Assembly: GCF_040054535.1 (NCBI RefSeq)
Contig: NC_090797.1
Coordinates: forward strand, 6,131,001 to 6,195,000
Source of the DNA: Antennarius striatus
Taxonomy: Eukaryota; Chordata; Actinopteri; Lophiiformes; Antennariidae
Direction: 5' to 3'
DNA: 64,000 bases
Shown here: piece after piece, positions 49,509-63,889 of the stretch
Layout: each line of letters opens with the position of its first letter
Numbering within the stretch: position 1 is the stretch's first letter
Position numbers and translations under genes: made by a program
The notes under the pieces: generated by a model
Database searches by the model: none
The model's input: the letters and a program-made list of their open reading frames with translations, nothing else
Told to the model about the DNA's origin: nothing

Positions 49509-51566
49509 TTGGATTCCTGGTGTTCTCTGGGGGACTCCAATCTGTTTCAGTGTCCTTCGGATACCAGCTCAACCTGGGAAAGCATGAAAAACCCATCTAA
49601 CACACTGGAATCCACTGCCATTAGATATACTAATAACAACAGAGTGTGTGTAAAAGTGCATCTATAAGGTGACAGAGGTTATCTTAGAGTGGGAGTTTTT
49701 AGTCATATCAGGAGGCGGCAGCCTCTTTGATGAGCTGGAGAAGAATCTAAACAACTGCAGAGACAGGAAAATGAGAATGATGAAAGATTACTGTCAATGG
49801 CTTAAAGTGGTATTATAATGTATATATATTTGTATGTATAGTAAACACCATTTAAAATATTGTAACCGTTTTACTATGAATTGAGTTTTCTTCATCCTAA
49901 CCATTTTTTAGTTGTCTCTCCTCCATTATGCTTTAAATTTTTTATTATTACAAAGGCAAAAGGATGAATTTAATCAATTCAAAAGCAGTAGAAGAAAATA
50001 AATGAATAGACTTTGCTGGGATTTGATGGAAGGTCCTCAAGGAGAACATTTGTCTGGTGTTAGGGCTGTCCTTGAGCAGAATTTAATTCAGCCTGTCTAA
50101 AATTCACAGCATAATGAGCGTGAAACGAATAAATCTGTCCTTACATCAGATAAAAGGCAAATGCCAATTTTTGTGTGGAATGAAACTCACTTTTGAATAA
50201 ACTTGGACTTTATTATACGTATATACGTACATTACTTTACTATCAAACACCCTCAAATCTGTAAATTACTCTTTCTCCAAAGCAGTTTTTCTTGGATGAT
50301 GCGTTCTTACCTAATCTTTTAAAGATTAGCATATAGCTACGTTGAGTACATTTGAAGGTCAGAATAATAGAGCATGTAATTCGTGTGTTCGGGATGCACA
50401 CCTTCAGACAAGGAGCTCACTCTGAATCCAATTTATTCTATATGAAAGCGGGACGCTACGTTGAATTTTAAGTAGAAGAAGAAGAAGCCCTGTCGCAAGA
50501 AAAGTGTTCTTGTATCCCACTGGGGTAGAAGTCAGTTCTGTGAGAATAACAAGGAGAGCCAAGGCCAAACACGTCACAGGGCTGAACCTCACTGGGGAGG
50601 GGATCTCATCACAGAAGGAGCCCTCAGCCACTGCTCAGGAAATTATTTTTCCTTGAGGTAGGAGTTTGTTGATTGTTCCTATATTTGAGAAATTCCTGGG
50701 GATCATACAGACGGAGATTCAGAGAATATGAATGTTGATGCACAACAGTAACCCCACTGGTACAAAACAGACACCTTACATGTAAATACCGGTGAATCCA
50801 ATCAAAGTCAAAGATGAGCTCCGCAACTTTATGGGATTTTGGTTGGTAAAGACATTACATCACAGTCTCCAGTCTCTCAAGGAACATCACATCATCACTC
50901 ATTGTTGCAAATAAATCCCCCGACCTCTTGTGCATGTCGTCTACCTGGAGCATAGCTGTTGTGCCATGTCACTGTAACCACAATGTTTGGTCAAGAAAAT
51001 GTCAGTAGGGAGAAAGAAAAACTGCAGCAGCCTCCTTTGTCAGTCAACCTAAGCATCACTAGGTTGTTGTCTTGCTTTTAATATGATCAAACCTCGTGGA
51101 TACTTCTAGCTGAACATGCAATTTATGATGTTTTCGTGTGTGATGGCATCCCACCAATGTCCCACATGCCAGCAATGAAGTCTCAGGCAGAAATGACAGC
51201 AAACCCATAATAAAACCCAAGTTGTGACAAATCAGAATTAATTATAAAACTTCAACTCCAAATAGGATTTTACATAACAAGTGGTGAGGAATTTAAATAC
51301 TGGGCAAAACCATCAGCTTGTGAGTTTCACCACTGTAGGTCTTACAGCTGTGTGTATGTGTGGACATGGTGGTGTTGCGTGTAATATTCTGCATTTGTGT
51401 GTTTGCACAAGTGGCTGTGGTATGACATCCAGCTCTGTTTCCCAGTGTCTGCGGCATCGGGTGATCTCCGCTAATGAACAATTTGCTCGGTGAGGTGTGA
51501 CCGCAGGCATTGTGATACGAGCCACACAGCGGACTACTGATGCAGTGGGTGAGAGAGATAGACGTG

Positions 51567-51569
<3 letters not shown>

Positions 51570-51611
<42 letters not shown>
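51570..51611. repeat. (GA)n microsatellite
   Basis: About 40 bp of GA, a purine-only strand. Confidence 0.95.
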
Positions 51612-51612
<1 letters not shown>

Positions 51613-51710
51613 CAGAGAGAGGGAGTGGGACAGAGGGAGGGAGCAACACTGGAACTCAATTCCACACAGACAAACCTACATGGACTCAAAGAGACAGTCT
51701 CTCCTGCAGC

Positions 51711-51762
51711 ACACACACACACATACACACACACACACACACTCAAGCACACACAAATACAG

Positions 51763-51788
<26 letters not shown>
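51711..51788. repeat. Interrupted (CA)n microsatellite
   Basis: CA blocks broken by TA, TCAAG and AATACAG. Confidence 0.93.
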
Positions 51789-51793
<5 letters not shown>

Positions 51794-52220
51794 CACTGCT
51801 GGCTGTGCATTCTCCATCTTATTCCTCACGTCTGAAGGTAAGCAGCTGACAGCTTTTCATTTGTCTCTCTGTCTGCACAAGTATGTAAAACAGCTGCTTT
51901 GCATCCAGGAATGGGGTTGTGCAGGTACGACTCCAACACACAAACAGGCTGTGATCCCTTTAACACATGTTAAAGGTTTGTGGTTTAGGATTATGGGAGT
52001 CAGATTGACTCATTTGATCTCTGGGAAAACACAGAAATGTGCATGTTTGCATGAGAATTGAAAAGAAAGTGTCAGAGCGTCTGTTCAAAAGATGTCAACA
52101 TCTGCAGTTTTCTCTGGCTTGGATTGTGCAACCACGTCCGTGTTTATGGATTCTATTTTAAGATGTGAGGAATATGTGGATGCAAACCGGCAAATTTTCC
52201 TGCATGTCATGTTGGTTGTG

Positions 52221-52222
<2 letters not shown>

Positions 52223-52292
<70 letters not shown>
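52223..52292. repeat. (TG)n microsatellite
   Basis: 70 bp TG run followed by ATAGAGAGAGAG. Confidence 0.97.
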
Positions 52293-52293
<1 letters not shown>

Positions 52294-52339
52294 TAGAGAG
52301 AGAGTGTGAGCAGTCCATACAACGTCATTGGCTTCAGCT

Positions 52340-52450
52340 GTCACCATGGCAAAGACAGCTGGTGGAACGCCTGCGTTTGAGAGCCTTTTTACTGGCGACA
52401 GGTTCACTGCATTCATCAGCTTTAGAGCTAACATGAGCATTAGCCCACGA
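52340..52450 (+). pseudogene. Possible Harbinger-type transposase relic
   Basis: One frame reads RQLVERLRLRAFLLATGS and, after a shift of one frame, continues GDRFTAFISFRANMSIS. Together they resemble the 'RL..LRFLATGDSF..L.F.FR' segment of PIF/Harbinger transposases. The rest of the transposase was not recognised downstream. It may be coincidence. Confidence 0.25.
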
Positions 52451-54193
52451 CAATTAATGTCATTCTCCAGAATGAGCAATGTCTTTCATCATTTCATCAG
52501 TGGTCAAAGCAGGGTGCTCAAGGAAAAGGAGTGTAATAGTATAGCGCCGATTAATGATGCTCCAGATTTGAAAGATGACAATAAGAAAACCAAGACTTTG
52601 GAATTGAAGGCATTGATGTTGTAAATAAAGCATGACTTTGGATTTTTGGTTGCAAAGCCGACAGGACATACATGACCTGTTGTAGATCTGGATAAGGTTG
52701 CTGCTCATGTACTTATGTCCGGAGGTTTGGCTATTCCTGGACGTGAGACCAGCATTCATCATGGTCAATAATGTCCAGGGACTATTGACCATCGCTGGTT
52801 GGATCCCGCATGTCTGTGGATCCATGTATAGCTCCAGTTTCACGAGCAGTAATGAGACGCCGGAGAGCCCGGTTGGAAATGATGTCAAATAAAGAGAAGT
52901 TTTTCTAAATAGGGTAATGGGAGCAGCGCTCCCTCTTGCTGTCATCCTCTGCTTTGTAACCAGAATAAGGATTTGACTTTAAATTCTATATAGGATTCTA
53001 CCATCCTTAATACTTACATACTGACAATATGCTCACAAAAAATGGATATGGATATTCTAAGCAAGACAGCACATCGTTAGCTGGAAATGCAATCTCTTAC
53101 TTTGATGTTAAACATTTATTACTTCCTTTAAGATTAAACACCCTAATTATGCAAAAACTACCAAACCGACTCCCACAAAACTTTATGGAGGGATTGGGCA
53201 TGAGCCAGCAAAGCTGAGCAGACGTGAGCGATTCTTCTGCCTCGGTGGAGGGACGTGTCGAGCATCGTTGCAGTTCTGTCTTGTTGCTGCCAACTTCCAG
53301 TAAGATCTGCCAGTTTTTTGGTATGACAGTGACCCCCTCCCACCCACCCACCCTCACTGCATGCCTCCTCACAGCATCTCATTTTCATCCTCAAGTCCAG
53401 GTGGATAATCATACTGAGCTAAAATCTGCTGAAGACAACGGGATGGAAAACCTGACACTCAAGCCAGATTTGCTGTTTCTTCACAAAGTGAGCGATCATA
53501 CTTATGTGTTAAACTTTATCAACCCCCAATAATGAACACAATAACAACTTCCCAGATGGATAGACACACACTTCTTTACTACATTAAGCTGTCTTCCACC
53601 TTAAAAAGCCCTACAAACGTGCTTCTTTCTGCATAACGAATTCCCCGCTGGCTTGAAGCGGTCAGTCACGTTGAAACTGTGCCGTATTGACGTTTCTGTG
53701 CAGCGTCAAAGTCAGGAGAGGACAACGGGAAAAAAGCCGTGTGTTGACTCCTTAGATAGGAAATAACACCTACGGTGGCAGAGAGCTCAAATTGATAATA
53801 CCAAACAGGACAATGGAGGCTACATTATGTGAATACACACTTGATTAGAAGCACAAGCTCATGTGGAAATAATATGTTTAAGACTCGTGGTTAAAATTCC
53901 CACCCACACATCTGAAGAAACAACTGTCACCTTCAACAGTGGCATTTTGCAGGGAGGTAAATGACTCCATTATCCTGAACGGTGTCACCGATCCTCAGGC
54001 CATGCACATAGCAGGTTTGTTAAATAGTAATGACAACGGCCATGCCAGTTCATTTCTTCAGCGTCGAGCTTCTCCATTTCAGTCACTCAAGAGCAACACA
54101 CACCTCTAATTCAGTCACCTTCCCCCTTCAGTAGCTTTCTTGAGCTCTCCCACTCCTTTTCATCTTCTCTGCTTCTCTTGTTAGTTTAACAAC

Positions 54194-54301
54194 AAGGATC
54201 TTATTATGAAAGGGGGCTCGTAACGGCACAAGGATCTTATTATGAAAGGGGGCTCGTAACGGCACAAGGATCTTATTATGAAAGGGGACTCGTAACGGCA
54301 T
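54194..54301. repeat. 36-bp unit repeated three times in tandem
   Basis: Units at 54194-54229, 54230-54265 and 54266-54301 begin AAGGATCTTATTATGAAAGG. The first two are identical; the third differs in one G-to-A and its last base. Stops occur when translated, so it is non-coding. Confidence 0.95.
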
Positions 54302-56871
54302 ACACAACCACCAGGAAAAATTTCCATAGAGAAATATAATACACCAGGTGAGGAGGGCTGATTAAGATCAAGATGGCTGACAGTAGTGGGAGAATGGATG
54401 GAGCAGGGGGGGGGGGGGCATTACCTAGATTGAAAGACAGGAGTCTGTTTACAGAGTTAATGAAAGAGGCTCAGGAAGCAAAGTGAAGTGAGTATCAAGG
54501 AGATGGCTGCAGACGTTTCTGCCATGAGAAAGCCACCACTGAATGTCAACACGTTGTCTTGCGTCTGTCTTTTGCTCTCTGCCTTTCTTTCCTGACTTTC
54601 CTTCTCCTCTCCGCTCCACTGAGTCCACTACAGCGGCAAGCACCCCCAGTCTTTGTCAAGAGTAGCGAGACAAAACCCCAGCAAAATAATAGACGGGGGA
54701 TTGTAAATTCCCCACAGACACTTTTCATCGTTCCTCTCCACTTACTCTGCCGCCTGTCAAATCAAACAATATCTTCACTAACGGGCATGTATTTGATGAG
54801 GCGACGAGAAAGTTAAAAGATGCACAAGCTATCGTTGAGTGGTTCATTACCGGCTCAACATTAGATAATCAATTTGTAAAACTTGATTGCTACTTTGTTC
54901 AAAATCTATTTTAGAAATGCAATTGATTAGTCCAGTTGTTTCATTGCTGTGGGTGTCTTTCAGCAAAATGATGAATCAAACGTACAAGAGCTATCAATTA
55001 TCATTCTGCAAATCGGCAAAGTTTGTGATTAACTGATGAACACAAGAGGGCCATTAGCCACTAAAGAGCTAAAGATAAGCTGTTTACTGCAAGAGTTGCA
55101 AACCCAGTTCAAAAAAAGTTCACTCTTTGCCAAAGCAGATCAAATTCCTCTATAAGTTCCCCTTGTGAAACTCTTGTATATTTTGTTTTTCTAAATAAAT
55201 CTGTAATGGAGCTCACCTCTACAGCAGCCTGGTAGGAGATCAGCTGGGGCAGAACTTTTTGTCAATGCATCGTGGCCTGAAAAGATCCTTCCTTTTGCCA
55301 CACCTGGTGACACTAGGTATAAGTGATGCAAATGTGAAATGTGAGCTGTCAACTTCAGTGAATTATAAATATTCACAATGTTTCTAAATAATTGATTGAT
55401 TGAAAAGTCAGTCTACGGCTGACCATATCTTGCTCAACGCTTACCGACAGATGAAATCTCACCAATTTACCATCTACATGCAGTATCTAATGGATTATTA
55501 ATTTACAAGCCCAAAAAGAAATAAAAGATGTGCGAATGTGTGGGTGAGTGTCCCTACTCTAGAACAGTACATGTGGGCGCAAAAACAAGTAAGCAGTTGC
55601 GATAACGTGCAGAGTCAGATAGAAATTCATCTACGATCATATCTCAAGTGCGGAATGTGTCCGTGTGTGGGCTGACTGGTGGAAGATTGAACAAACAGGC
55701 ATCTAAAAACAACCTCACCTCGCTGGAAACGGGTTTTCATGCTCTTCGGTCAGATCATAAACCGATGGAGTGTGTGGGAAGCTCTAAGTTTGACCTTCCT
55801 CGTTGTCAACCTTCCTATCTTGGCATCTAAATGCGTATCTAGGTTGTTTTCATGCCTCCAGGCGGGAACGGAGGAGGGTGGGTGGGTGGGTGAGTATGTA
55901 GGGGGGGGGGTGGGGGGGTGACAGGTTAAATCCCTGCTTCCCTGGTCAGTGAGGATGAGGATGGGATGTTGTACAATAACGAGACAAACACTGGTCCAGA
56001 AAATCAGAACATGACAGATTGAGATAACATGTTGACTTTTATCTCCACAGATTCCTTTCACTCCACTTTAAAGAACAAATAAATCTGAGATTGAACGAGA
56101 GCACAGTGAGGCCAAAACCAGGCTGGAGGGGGGGAGGTGGGGTTTATTGGGGAGTTAAGTACAGCTAAAGCATACAGGTTGTTGTTCTCGCAGGGGAAAT
56201 TCCTTTGGTGCTCCAGTCTTTTCACTTAGGCAACAGACTAGTGACTTTGAACCACTCTGTGCTCCATAAAAGAAAAAGAGGTCCCTCCAGTCTTGTGTTG
56301 GAAACACGGACCCCTAATTCGTCACCAACCTTCCCCAGCCCTACTCACACACACATTATTTCTTGACAACTCCTCACTGAATAGATTACATATGGATGGA
56401 AGTACTTTCCCTTATTGGCCCGGCCTGTGTAGCCGCCCAACCACTGCGGCACAGCATGCATGCGAGCGACAACATGAAATAAATACCGCCACATCTAACA
56501 GGACGCCACTAATTGCAGGGTGTAATACTTAAGTTCCTGTCGTGATTTGTGGTGGTTGGCATATATTTTTTGGTCTGCTATCTTCAGCAGTCATTTGGAA
56601 AGAGTGGCACAGTTTCTACACTTGATTTACTATTGCAGCCTGGAAAACAGGTCACGTTCAGAGTAACGGAAAGTTCGCCTTCCCAACTTAAAAAAAATGA
56701 ACAGATGTATATTCTATCAAGTTTTCCTTGACTTAAAATTAGCAGAAAAGTGTGTCACTCTGTGTGTTCTTGTCTTTTAGGCCACTCTGCTGGTGATACA
56801 GCCAAACCCGCCACGGGGAGCGGGAGGATGGAAAACAACATGTGACCGATTGGTGCGCCGCCGTTGACAGC

Positions 56872-59800
56872 ATGCTTCGCCTCCTCCGGACCTCGACCTT
56901 CTGCTTATGGTGTTTTTTGCTGCTTCACAAACAGGCTGTGGCTGATGAAGAGGCCTTCTGGGGACCAACGCCACCAAGAGAAAAACCACCTGAAGAGAAA
57001 CAAACCTCCTCCTGGTGGCCTAAGCTCCCCTCACTTCCCTCATTCCCATTTCAGATCCCTTTCATTGGGGGATCGGACACTGACAACGAGGCTTCTGCCT
57101 TGACCACAACTGCCACAGAACTGACAAAGCCTGTTGTTCATTTGCAAGATTACTCACAGGAAGGGAGAAATTTTGAAGTTTCTGAACCCACCAGCACTTC
57201 AACTCAGGAGCTCCTGACCAGTGTGACAACGACTGGACCAGAATCGCTTTCCACAGGGACATCTGATTCTCCACAAGGCAGCACAGCGCAGAGCCACAAT
57301 GATAGTCTTGTCTCAGACTCCTACTCTCCCACAAGCAGTTTTACCAGAAACACTCTGTTCACCAACAATCCCGCTAGCGCAAGCACTTCTGAACAAAATG
57401 CAACACACAACCACCCACAGCAAGGCACCACACAAGCAGCTGGACCCGGCGAGGGTGCCAGTCCGCCACACCTCCAAGAGGATTCCACCGAGGAAGCTGA
57501 GGATTTCATAGAAAAGATCTATTCAACGGTCGTGCCAGAAACTACAGTCCCTACTGCCTTGACATGGGCAGCAGCCCAAACCACGACAACAGTCCCAGGA
57601 CTAATGGAGACCACAGGGAGCAGCAAACACACTGTTAGGCCTGTTATGACATCCGGGGAAACCGCGTTTGTCAGACAAACACAACACTCGACTGTTAGTA
57701 TGTTCCTCCACACTGAAGAAGACTCATTGAAAGAAATTCACTCCAGCGAGCCCAACCTAGGTTTCTCCGAGTCCAGGTTGGAGGAGGAGCTGGGAGTAAT
57801 CACCACTGCCATGGGACTCGATGGCCAACCAGTGTCTGAATCCATAACCAGCACAACTCAGAGCCAAAAGGTTAACTTCCCAATAGCAGGAGGTAAGCAA
57901 AGTTACACCAATCAATAGTGTCTGCATTTGATTCAATACATGTAATCAATCATTTGCAGGCAGGTCTTAAGGGTTCAATAGATGGTTGTCAAAAGGTTGC
58001 AGATAGCTCAGCATGAGCAGCGACATGTCTGACAGGGTAAGTAGTCAAAGGATCTACATTAGCATAAAACTGAATCCAGTTGTGAGAAAAAGGGTAAAGC
58101 AAAGATCAATTTTAAAGATAGAGTTAAGATTTTTTTATACTATTCGGGGGTTTACCTCACACTCTCCTGTGGAAGAAGACAACTCAGCATAACCACAGAA
58201 ATACAATCCACAATACAGTCTGTGCTGCTCAAGAAAATAGATCCATGACTCAGAATGGTTCAGCAGCATTACATAAACCATTACCTCTGCTAATGGAAGG
58301 AAAGTACATGCCTGTCAATGTTCTCGCTGAGCATGAAAAGGAAAAGACAATAAGATAAATCATCGACTGTCATCAGGCTTTAGGAGACTTTGTCACAACA
58401 TTAAGGCAGTAGCTCCTTCCTTTAAGCCCACCCACCCCCACCCCAACCCCCACACCTACAGTGGTGTGCAGTCTGGGGTCTGTGTGCTTAATGAGTCTTC
58501 GGAGGATCTTCGTCCTCTAGGTACAGACACATTAATCATGTCAGGTCATAGGTCGCACCAGGAAATGATGAGTCGATTATTCTTAGCCAAGGAGGTTTGG
58601 AGTCCATCTGATAAAATTGATTGTTGTGGGGGATGAATAGAGAAGACGAATAACAGTGACAACCTTTATTCATCACACGGTGGGATATTGTGATTATTAA
58701 AATTGGATTATAAAGCACTTTTCTTCACCTGAATACTTCTTCAAATACATACGGTCTCCGCTTTCAGATGGGATGCCATCCAGTGCTCTAATATTGCTAT
58801 CAACATTAGCTTTCTCCAAGGTCAGACTTTAAGAGGTGAATCTATCACGTCTCTCCTTCACACACTTGGTACTGAAAGTGATGATTATGGGTTGTCTGTA
58901 ACACCCAGTGTTGTGTCTGCCTTTGTGCATCGTGTGACAGCATGCAGAGAAAAAGGGGGCTTGGGAGGGGAGGGCTGCCGTGGCGTCGTATCAGTATTCC
59001 AAGTGAACACTCAGCGAAACCACCCCCCTCTCCCGTGGGACCATCCGTTCACCAGTCGCTGTTCAAGGATGCTGAACATGCTCCTTGCCATTTAGTCACC
59101 TCCCTCCCTGCTCCCTGAGTGCAAATGAAAATCCCCGTCACCTTTTTGTCTTAAGATTTGAGCCGTGGCTGCTTCGGATGGTCGGAAATGTCTCGAGAGG
59201 AATAGGAGAAGATTCTGGTCATGGAATAAAATGCCTGATAGTCTTCTTGGCATACTATTAGACATCAGCCTTGCAGGGTGTAAATTATTGTACCTTCCTA
59301 AAGGACACAGGAGGAGACTAACGTAAAAATTAAAGCACAGCCTGCTGTATTACCATACATTATCCCAATGTGAATATTATAAATGTGCACTGGAACTTAT
59401 TTTAAAGCTGCATTGTTTCCCCTGCAGGAGATGTAGAACATCAGAACAGTGGGGTGAATTTTATGGGTATTTGTTGTAGATTTTGATTGAGACAGCATTT
59501 TCTGTGTGATGCTTCCCTTGAGGTAATCAAAAAAAAAAAAAAAAAAAAAGCAATGCTCTGGATCTGCATCAAAAAAACCCACTCAGGAACATTGAGACAT
59601 CTGATAGCAAGAGTAATTATCAAAAGAGGGAGAGGAATAAAAGGTGGATATAGTGCACATTTTCTTCCTTCAGTAAAAGCTTCCCTTCACTTTCTCCTTG
59701 TCTACCCTTGTCCCACCATTTCCATTACCTTATGCAACGAGACCAGACCCTTTTACACACTCTATATATATATCTACAACGATATATTGTCGACTGAGTA

Positions 59801-62119
59801 GCTGAAGCAGAGCCATTGGCAGATCGATTACGGAAATATTTAAAAAGGAAGCATGTGACATGAACATCTGTTGCCCTGGTATGGAATTTACATGGACAAG
59901 GGAGCTTAAATGTAAATGCCGTGGTGAATTTAATATTATGGTAAGCCTCTCATAATGGCTTCTTCACCCAGAAGGAATCCATGGGGTTTTTGGGTTTTTT
60001 TTTAAACTGGAAGGATTACACCTGTTTGTTTTTAGGATTCCACCCATGGAGACAGAGAGAAAAAGGAATCACAGAACAATATTCATTCAAAAGATTTTAA
60101 AGCCAGATTGTAAAGGAATTACTACCAATTAAAACAAAAAATCCTGATGCAATTTTGTGCAACTTAATTAAAACAAAAAGAAGGAAAAATTAAAGATGAC
60201 GTTTCTAACTCGTCCCATTTGTCTGATTATCAGCATCGTACAGACGCTCATTTCCTCTCTTATCGTTCTGCATGTGTTGAGATTGCGTCAAACCCACACG
60301 TGTTCTTTTACAGAGTCTGGGGGCTTACATAGATGAAGGGGTGCGTAATGGAGCACAGCATTGTCTTTTGTTCATCATTTCTAGAGGCTGGTGATAAGCA
60401 GGAGCTTCAGAAACATTACACAGTGAATAACTGCATTAAAATGGCCATCCTTTCCTCGGAGTTTTGCTATGAATTCAGCTTAGTTTTTAATCTCCGGATG
60501 AAACTTCAATCACATTCACAGCCTGAGGAAAAGAAGACAGATTCTTCTCCAACTTAGGATCATTTTATTAACATTCAGCGCATGAGAAGTGTGTTAGTAA
60601 GTAAAGTGTAGATTAAATCACTCGATTTCAGTTCTTTTGTTCTTTAGTTGCTGAAAAACTTTTCACGGAGTGAGTGAGATGCATTGTTTACTGTCTTCAT
60701 TTTTGTTTCTCTATTTCTGGACCTCAGCTGTTAAATATTTCTTTGAAATCCAGGTAAAACTGTTTGTTATTGAGTCCCTGAGAAGACCAAAACCCAGGGA
60801 TTTATCTCTCGTCTCGCAACATTTTTGTGAGCGCGGTACTGTTAAACCTCCAGGGAATACAATATTAAGTGCACAGCCCATTTATTTAGATTTATGAATA
60901 TTTAAATTATTTTCTATTCTTTTCTTTTTGAATTCTTAGATTTCCTCCCATCCCTCTTTTCTCTTCCCTTTTTTGTCCAAATGTGCCAAATCTGTTGAAT
61001 AACCTGCAATTGCAACAGTTTCATATGTGCAGCTCAAATACACAAACCACAGATTAATGACCAACAGGTGAAAAACTTAGTACTCTTTGTCTTCCTGTTC
61101 TCTTTCTCTGGAGTCATGATTTTCTTTTAGAAGATATCTGTTACTCTGTCTCTCCGTGTCTATTGGCTGAGGCAGAGCTCCAGCTGCCTTGAGGCCAGTG
61201 GTACAATAAAGTAGATTCTACTTTGGGGACTTTTAAAACTTGAAATTAACTTGGACGCTATGAGCATGGCCTAAATAACATTACAACCACGTAGTGGCTT
61301 GCTTTGCCTCATGGCTGTTATTTTTCGAGCTCATTATTCCTCCCACTAGCCGTATCCCTCAGTTCCTTTTATTAATATTCATTCTGATGCTATAATTATG
61401 CTGCACCTTGTTTCCCTGGCTTCACCATCAGTCCTTCCCAGCAGAGACTCACTCACTGAAGAGCGTCCCAAATCTCCTCTGATCCCATCTTTCATTTGGA
61501 ACTGCTGCACTGGGTTGCAAAACACACAAATCTTGTCCACAAGGGTAACAGTGACATTATATATTTTTTAGAGCACCAAAGGGAAAAGAGAACGAAGTGA
61601 GTCTCGTTCTCTCTGTCCTCCTTTGCCTCTGTTTTCTCGCAATATGACAGATGATTGGACGAGGGCTCTGGATTTGTGATGCACCAGGATGTCCACACCC
61701 ATGAACACACATCAGGATGTCAATGTAATTAGACTACAGTGGGCCAGACTCCTGTGCTATGGATGACTGGCTCCAGCTAAGTGGATGATGGGCTGCTCCA
61801 TTTGACAGAACTGGGTTAACAAATAGTCCTTCCATTTTCTGGAAGTCACAGACATGCCACGAGCAGAGAGGGTTAAACTTCCTTTCGTTAATCTGATTTA
61901 CGCTGGCTACGCTGTGTGTTCTCTAAGCTGCGTTTGTGATCACTTTGAGATCACTCACAGGTTATACTGCATGTGTCTTTCCAGAGCTGCCAGGCAAAGA
62001 CGTTAAGGAGGCTGAGGAAGATGTGGCTCCTTCAGCGGATGGGAGCCCTGACGCTGGTTTGGCAGATGTTTCCACGCCACCCTCTAAGCCGCTAACGCCA
62101 TCCCTGCCACACAGAAAAG
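56872..62119 (+). CDS. Unrecognised secreted mucin-like protein, N-terminal exons (gene may run past the window)
   Basis: The first coding exon is 56781-57892, with acceptor CTTTTAG before it and donor GGAG|GTAAG after. The ATG at 56872 is chosen because it opens a signal peptide (MLRLLRTSTFCLWCFLLLHK, likely cut after AVA at residue 24). The second exon is 61985-62119 (45 codons, phase 1 at both ends), starting ELPGKDVKEAEEDVAPSADG. The encoded 385 residues are Ser/Thr/Pro-rich. A tryptophan/proline cluster (SSWWPKLPSLPSFPFQIPF) lies at about 48-66, and an acidic stretch (EDSTEEAEDFIEKIY) follows the mucin-like part. N-glycosylation sequons NDS and NAT are present, and cysteines are nearly absent after the signal peptide. 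This suggests an O-glycosylated extracellular or membrane-anchored region. Candidates considered were podocalyxin-like sialomucins and N-terminal regions of multiplexin collagens or PRRT4, but none is supported by a diagnostic motif. Confidence 0.72.
57893..61984 (+). other. Intron of the mucin-like gene
   Basis: 4,092 bases between the GTAAG donor and the CTTTCCAG acceptor. It holds an A19-20 tract near 59530 and a short TA-repeat near 59764. I see no other coding or RNA gene in it. Confidence 0.65.
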
Positions 62120-63889
62120 GTGAGCTCACAAATCCCTCGTGCTGAATAAACCTGCCTCACCTCCCCATCCATTTTGAGCATTTGTTTGCACGACCACACT
62201 TATTTAGCTGAAAGGACTTCATGTCGCTGCTTTAATAGACCATCCTGAAGCTGTATCAGTAAATCTGACAGAGGACTGGGAAAAAACAATTACCCCGCAT
62301 CTTTTGCCTGAAGCCACTAATTGCTTCCGATGGGAGAATAAAACTGCTTATTCAAGCTGAGAACACAGGAGTTGTGGAACAATGGCCACTCCATAAACAA
62401 TTTCCCTCTGTACTGTCTTCAAATAAATAATCATCAATATGATGACAAAGATGGCAAAAATATTGATGTTTGCCAATTCAGTCATCAGTTTCAAAGAAAT
62501 AGCTAAACAAAGTGCATTTTATTCTACTCAATAAGACACAGCGTCATTCTTTTTTTATTTAGGATGAGTTGTGTAGCACCTTCTTTCAAGCTCAATGCGA
62601 AAAAACACTTTCAGTTCAATCGAAGACTAAATTAGGACTGGTTGTACTCAATCGTGTGGGAGGTTTCCTCTACTGCTATAGCTTACTGGCACATGGATTA
62701 AATATTTAGTTTTTCTTCTCATTAAAATCTATACTTTCATTTCGATTTACACTTTGCTATTTCCAACACATCCCTTGCAAAGATAAGTTGATCTGTAGCA
62801 AACCTCACTGGCTCTGATTGATGTGAACCTTCAACAATGGCTCACAAATATAAAATGTAACTTTTACAAATGGCTCACTTAGTTCCTAAATGTATTTTTT
62901 TTCTATTACAGTAGGATAGAATTACTTTTGGCCATTTGTTTTGTTTTTTTGGCTTACTGTTCTTTAATATTGCTGTAATACCTCCATTATATTTAGAACA
63001 GTATTAATTATAATTTACAGTATATTAGCCCGTCGTCAGCCAAATTTTTGGTAAGATAGGTTTAATGCAGATTCACAGAACCAGCTGGAACCTACATTAC
63101 GTCTCCCAGGATAGCAGATGAAATTCAAAAATAGTCTCATCCAAGGTGCCATTCACTGATGGTGGGATGCCTCAGGGCGCGCTAGCTCAACCTGTCGCGT
63201 GTGAATGATTGACACAATAACATTAGTAATCCATCTGTCTGCTTTTTTGTGTGTCTTCTCCCTAAAGCAAAAGTCTGCACTTTAATACATTTTCACACAA
63301 GCTCTCCCATTTACCTTAGTGGACCCAAGGCAGGTGTTCTGGTTTTAAATGCAGCAGATTAAATACAGGAATATTTCCACTTTAACATGCACTATCTGGC
63401 TTTTCCACAAGCGCTTTCTGGGTGGTCAAAATCGAAATCAAAAAGCAGATGGATGTAAAACAGACAAGCTTAATGATGTTCAATCATCTAATGATGTGTC
63501 AGAGTGAGACGAAAAGGGATTGTCATCCCCTTGAGACAAATCCTTCACCTTTAGTACTGAAACTGGCCAACAGATATTTCAGATGAGACCGTTTTACATT
63601 TACTATAACAAAATTAAGAAACAAATAGAAACCCTGTGTGCTAAAAGTGTTTCCACTGAGATGTAAATGAAACTGATTCTCATATGTGTGAGTAAGTCAT
63701 GCAATGAAGGTTTGATGATGGCTTTGATTGGAACTCATTTATCTCTTGAGCTCTTGATTCCAATGAATGAATAAATCATGTTAAGACAGAAGTATAAATA
63801 GATACGTTAATAAGTGAAACCTTTATGTGTTATTTTTAGACATGTTGTCATTGCATTGTTTGTCTTTTGCTTGTTCCATCTCATTGCAG
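62120..63889 (+). other. Second candidate intron of the mucin-like gene
   Basis: 1,770 bases from donor AAAAG|GTGAG to acceptor CATTGCAG. The sequence is AT-rich and no feature was recognised. Confidence 0.4.

Larger units (their letters stand above)
47019..56780. other. Intergenic region before the mucin-like gene
   Basis: 9.8 kb with microsatellites, the 36-bp triplicate, G-runs at about 54,406-54,418 and 55,900-55,918, and the possible Harbinger relic. A C-rich stretch at 48,040-48,310 gives a long but unsupported ORF. A non-coding first exon of the mucin-like gene is probably here but was not located. Confidence 0.5.

Noticed and set aside
52460..52945. 161-residue minus-strand ORF
   Set aside because: Overlaps open frames on the other strand, has no recognisable motif and begins at no convincing start; possibly transposon-derived noise.
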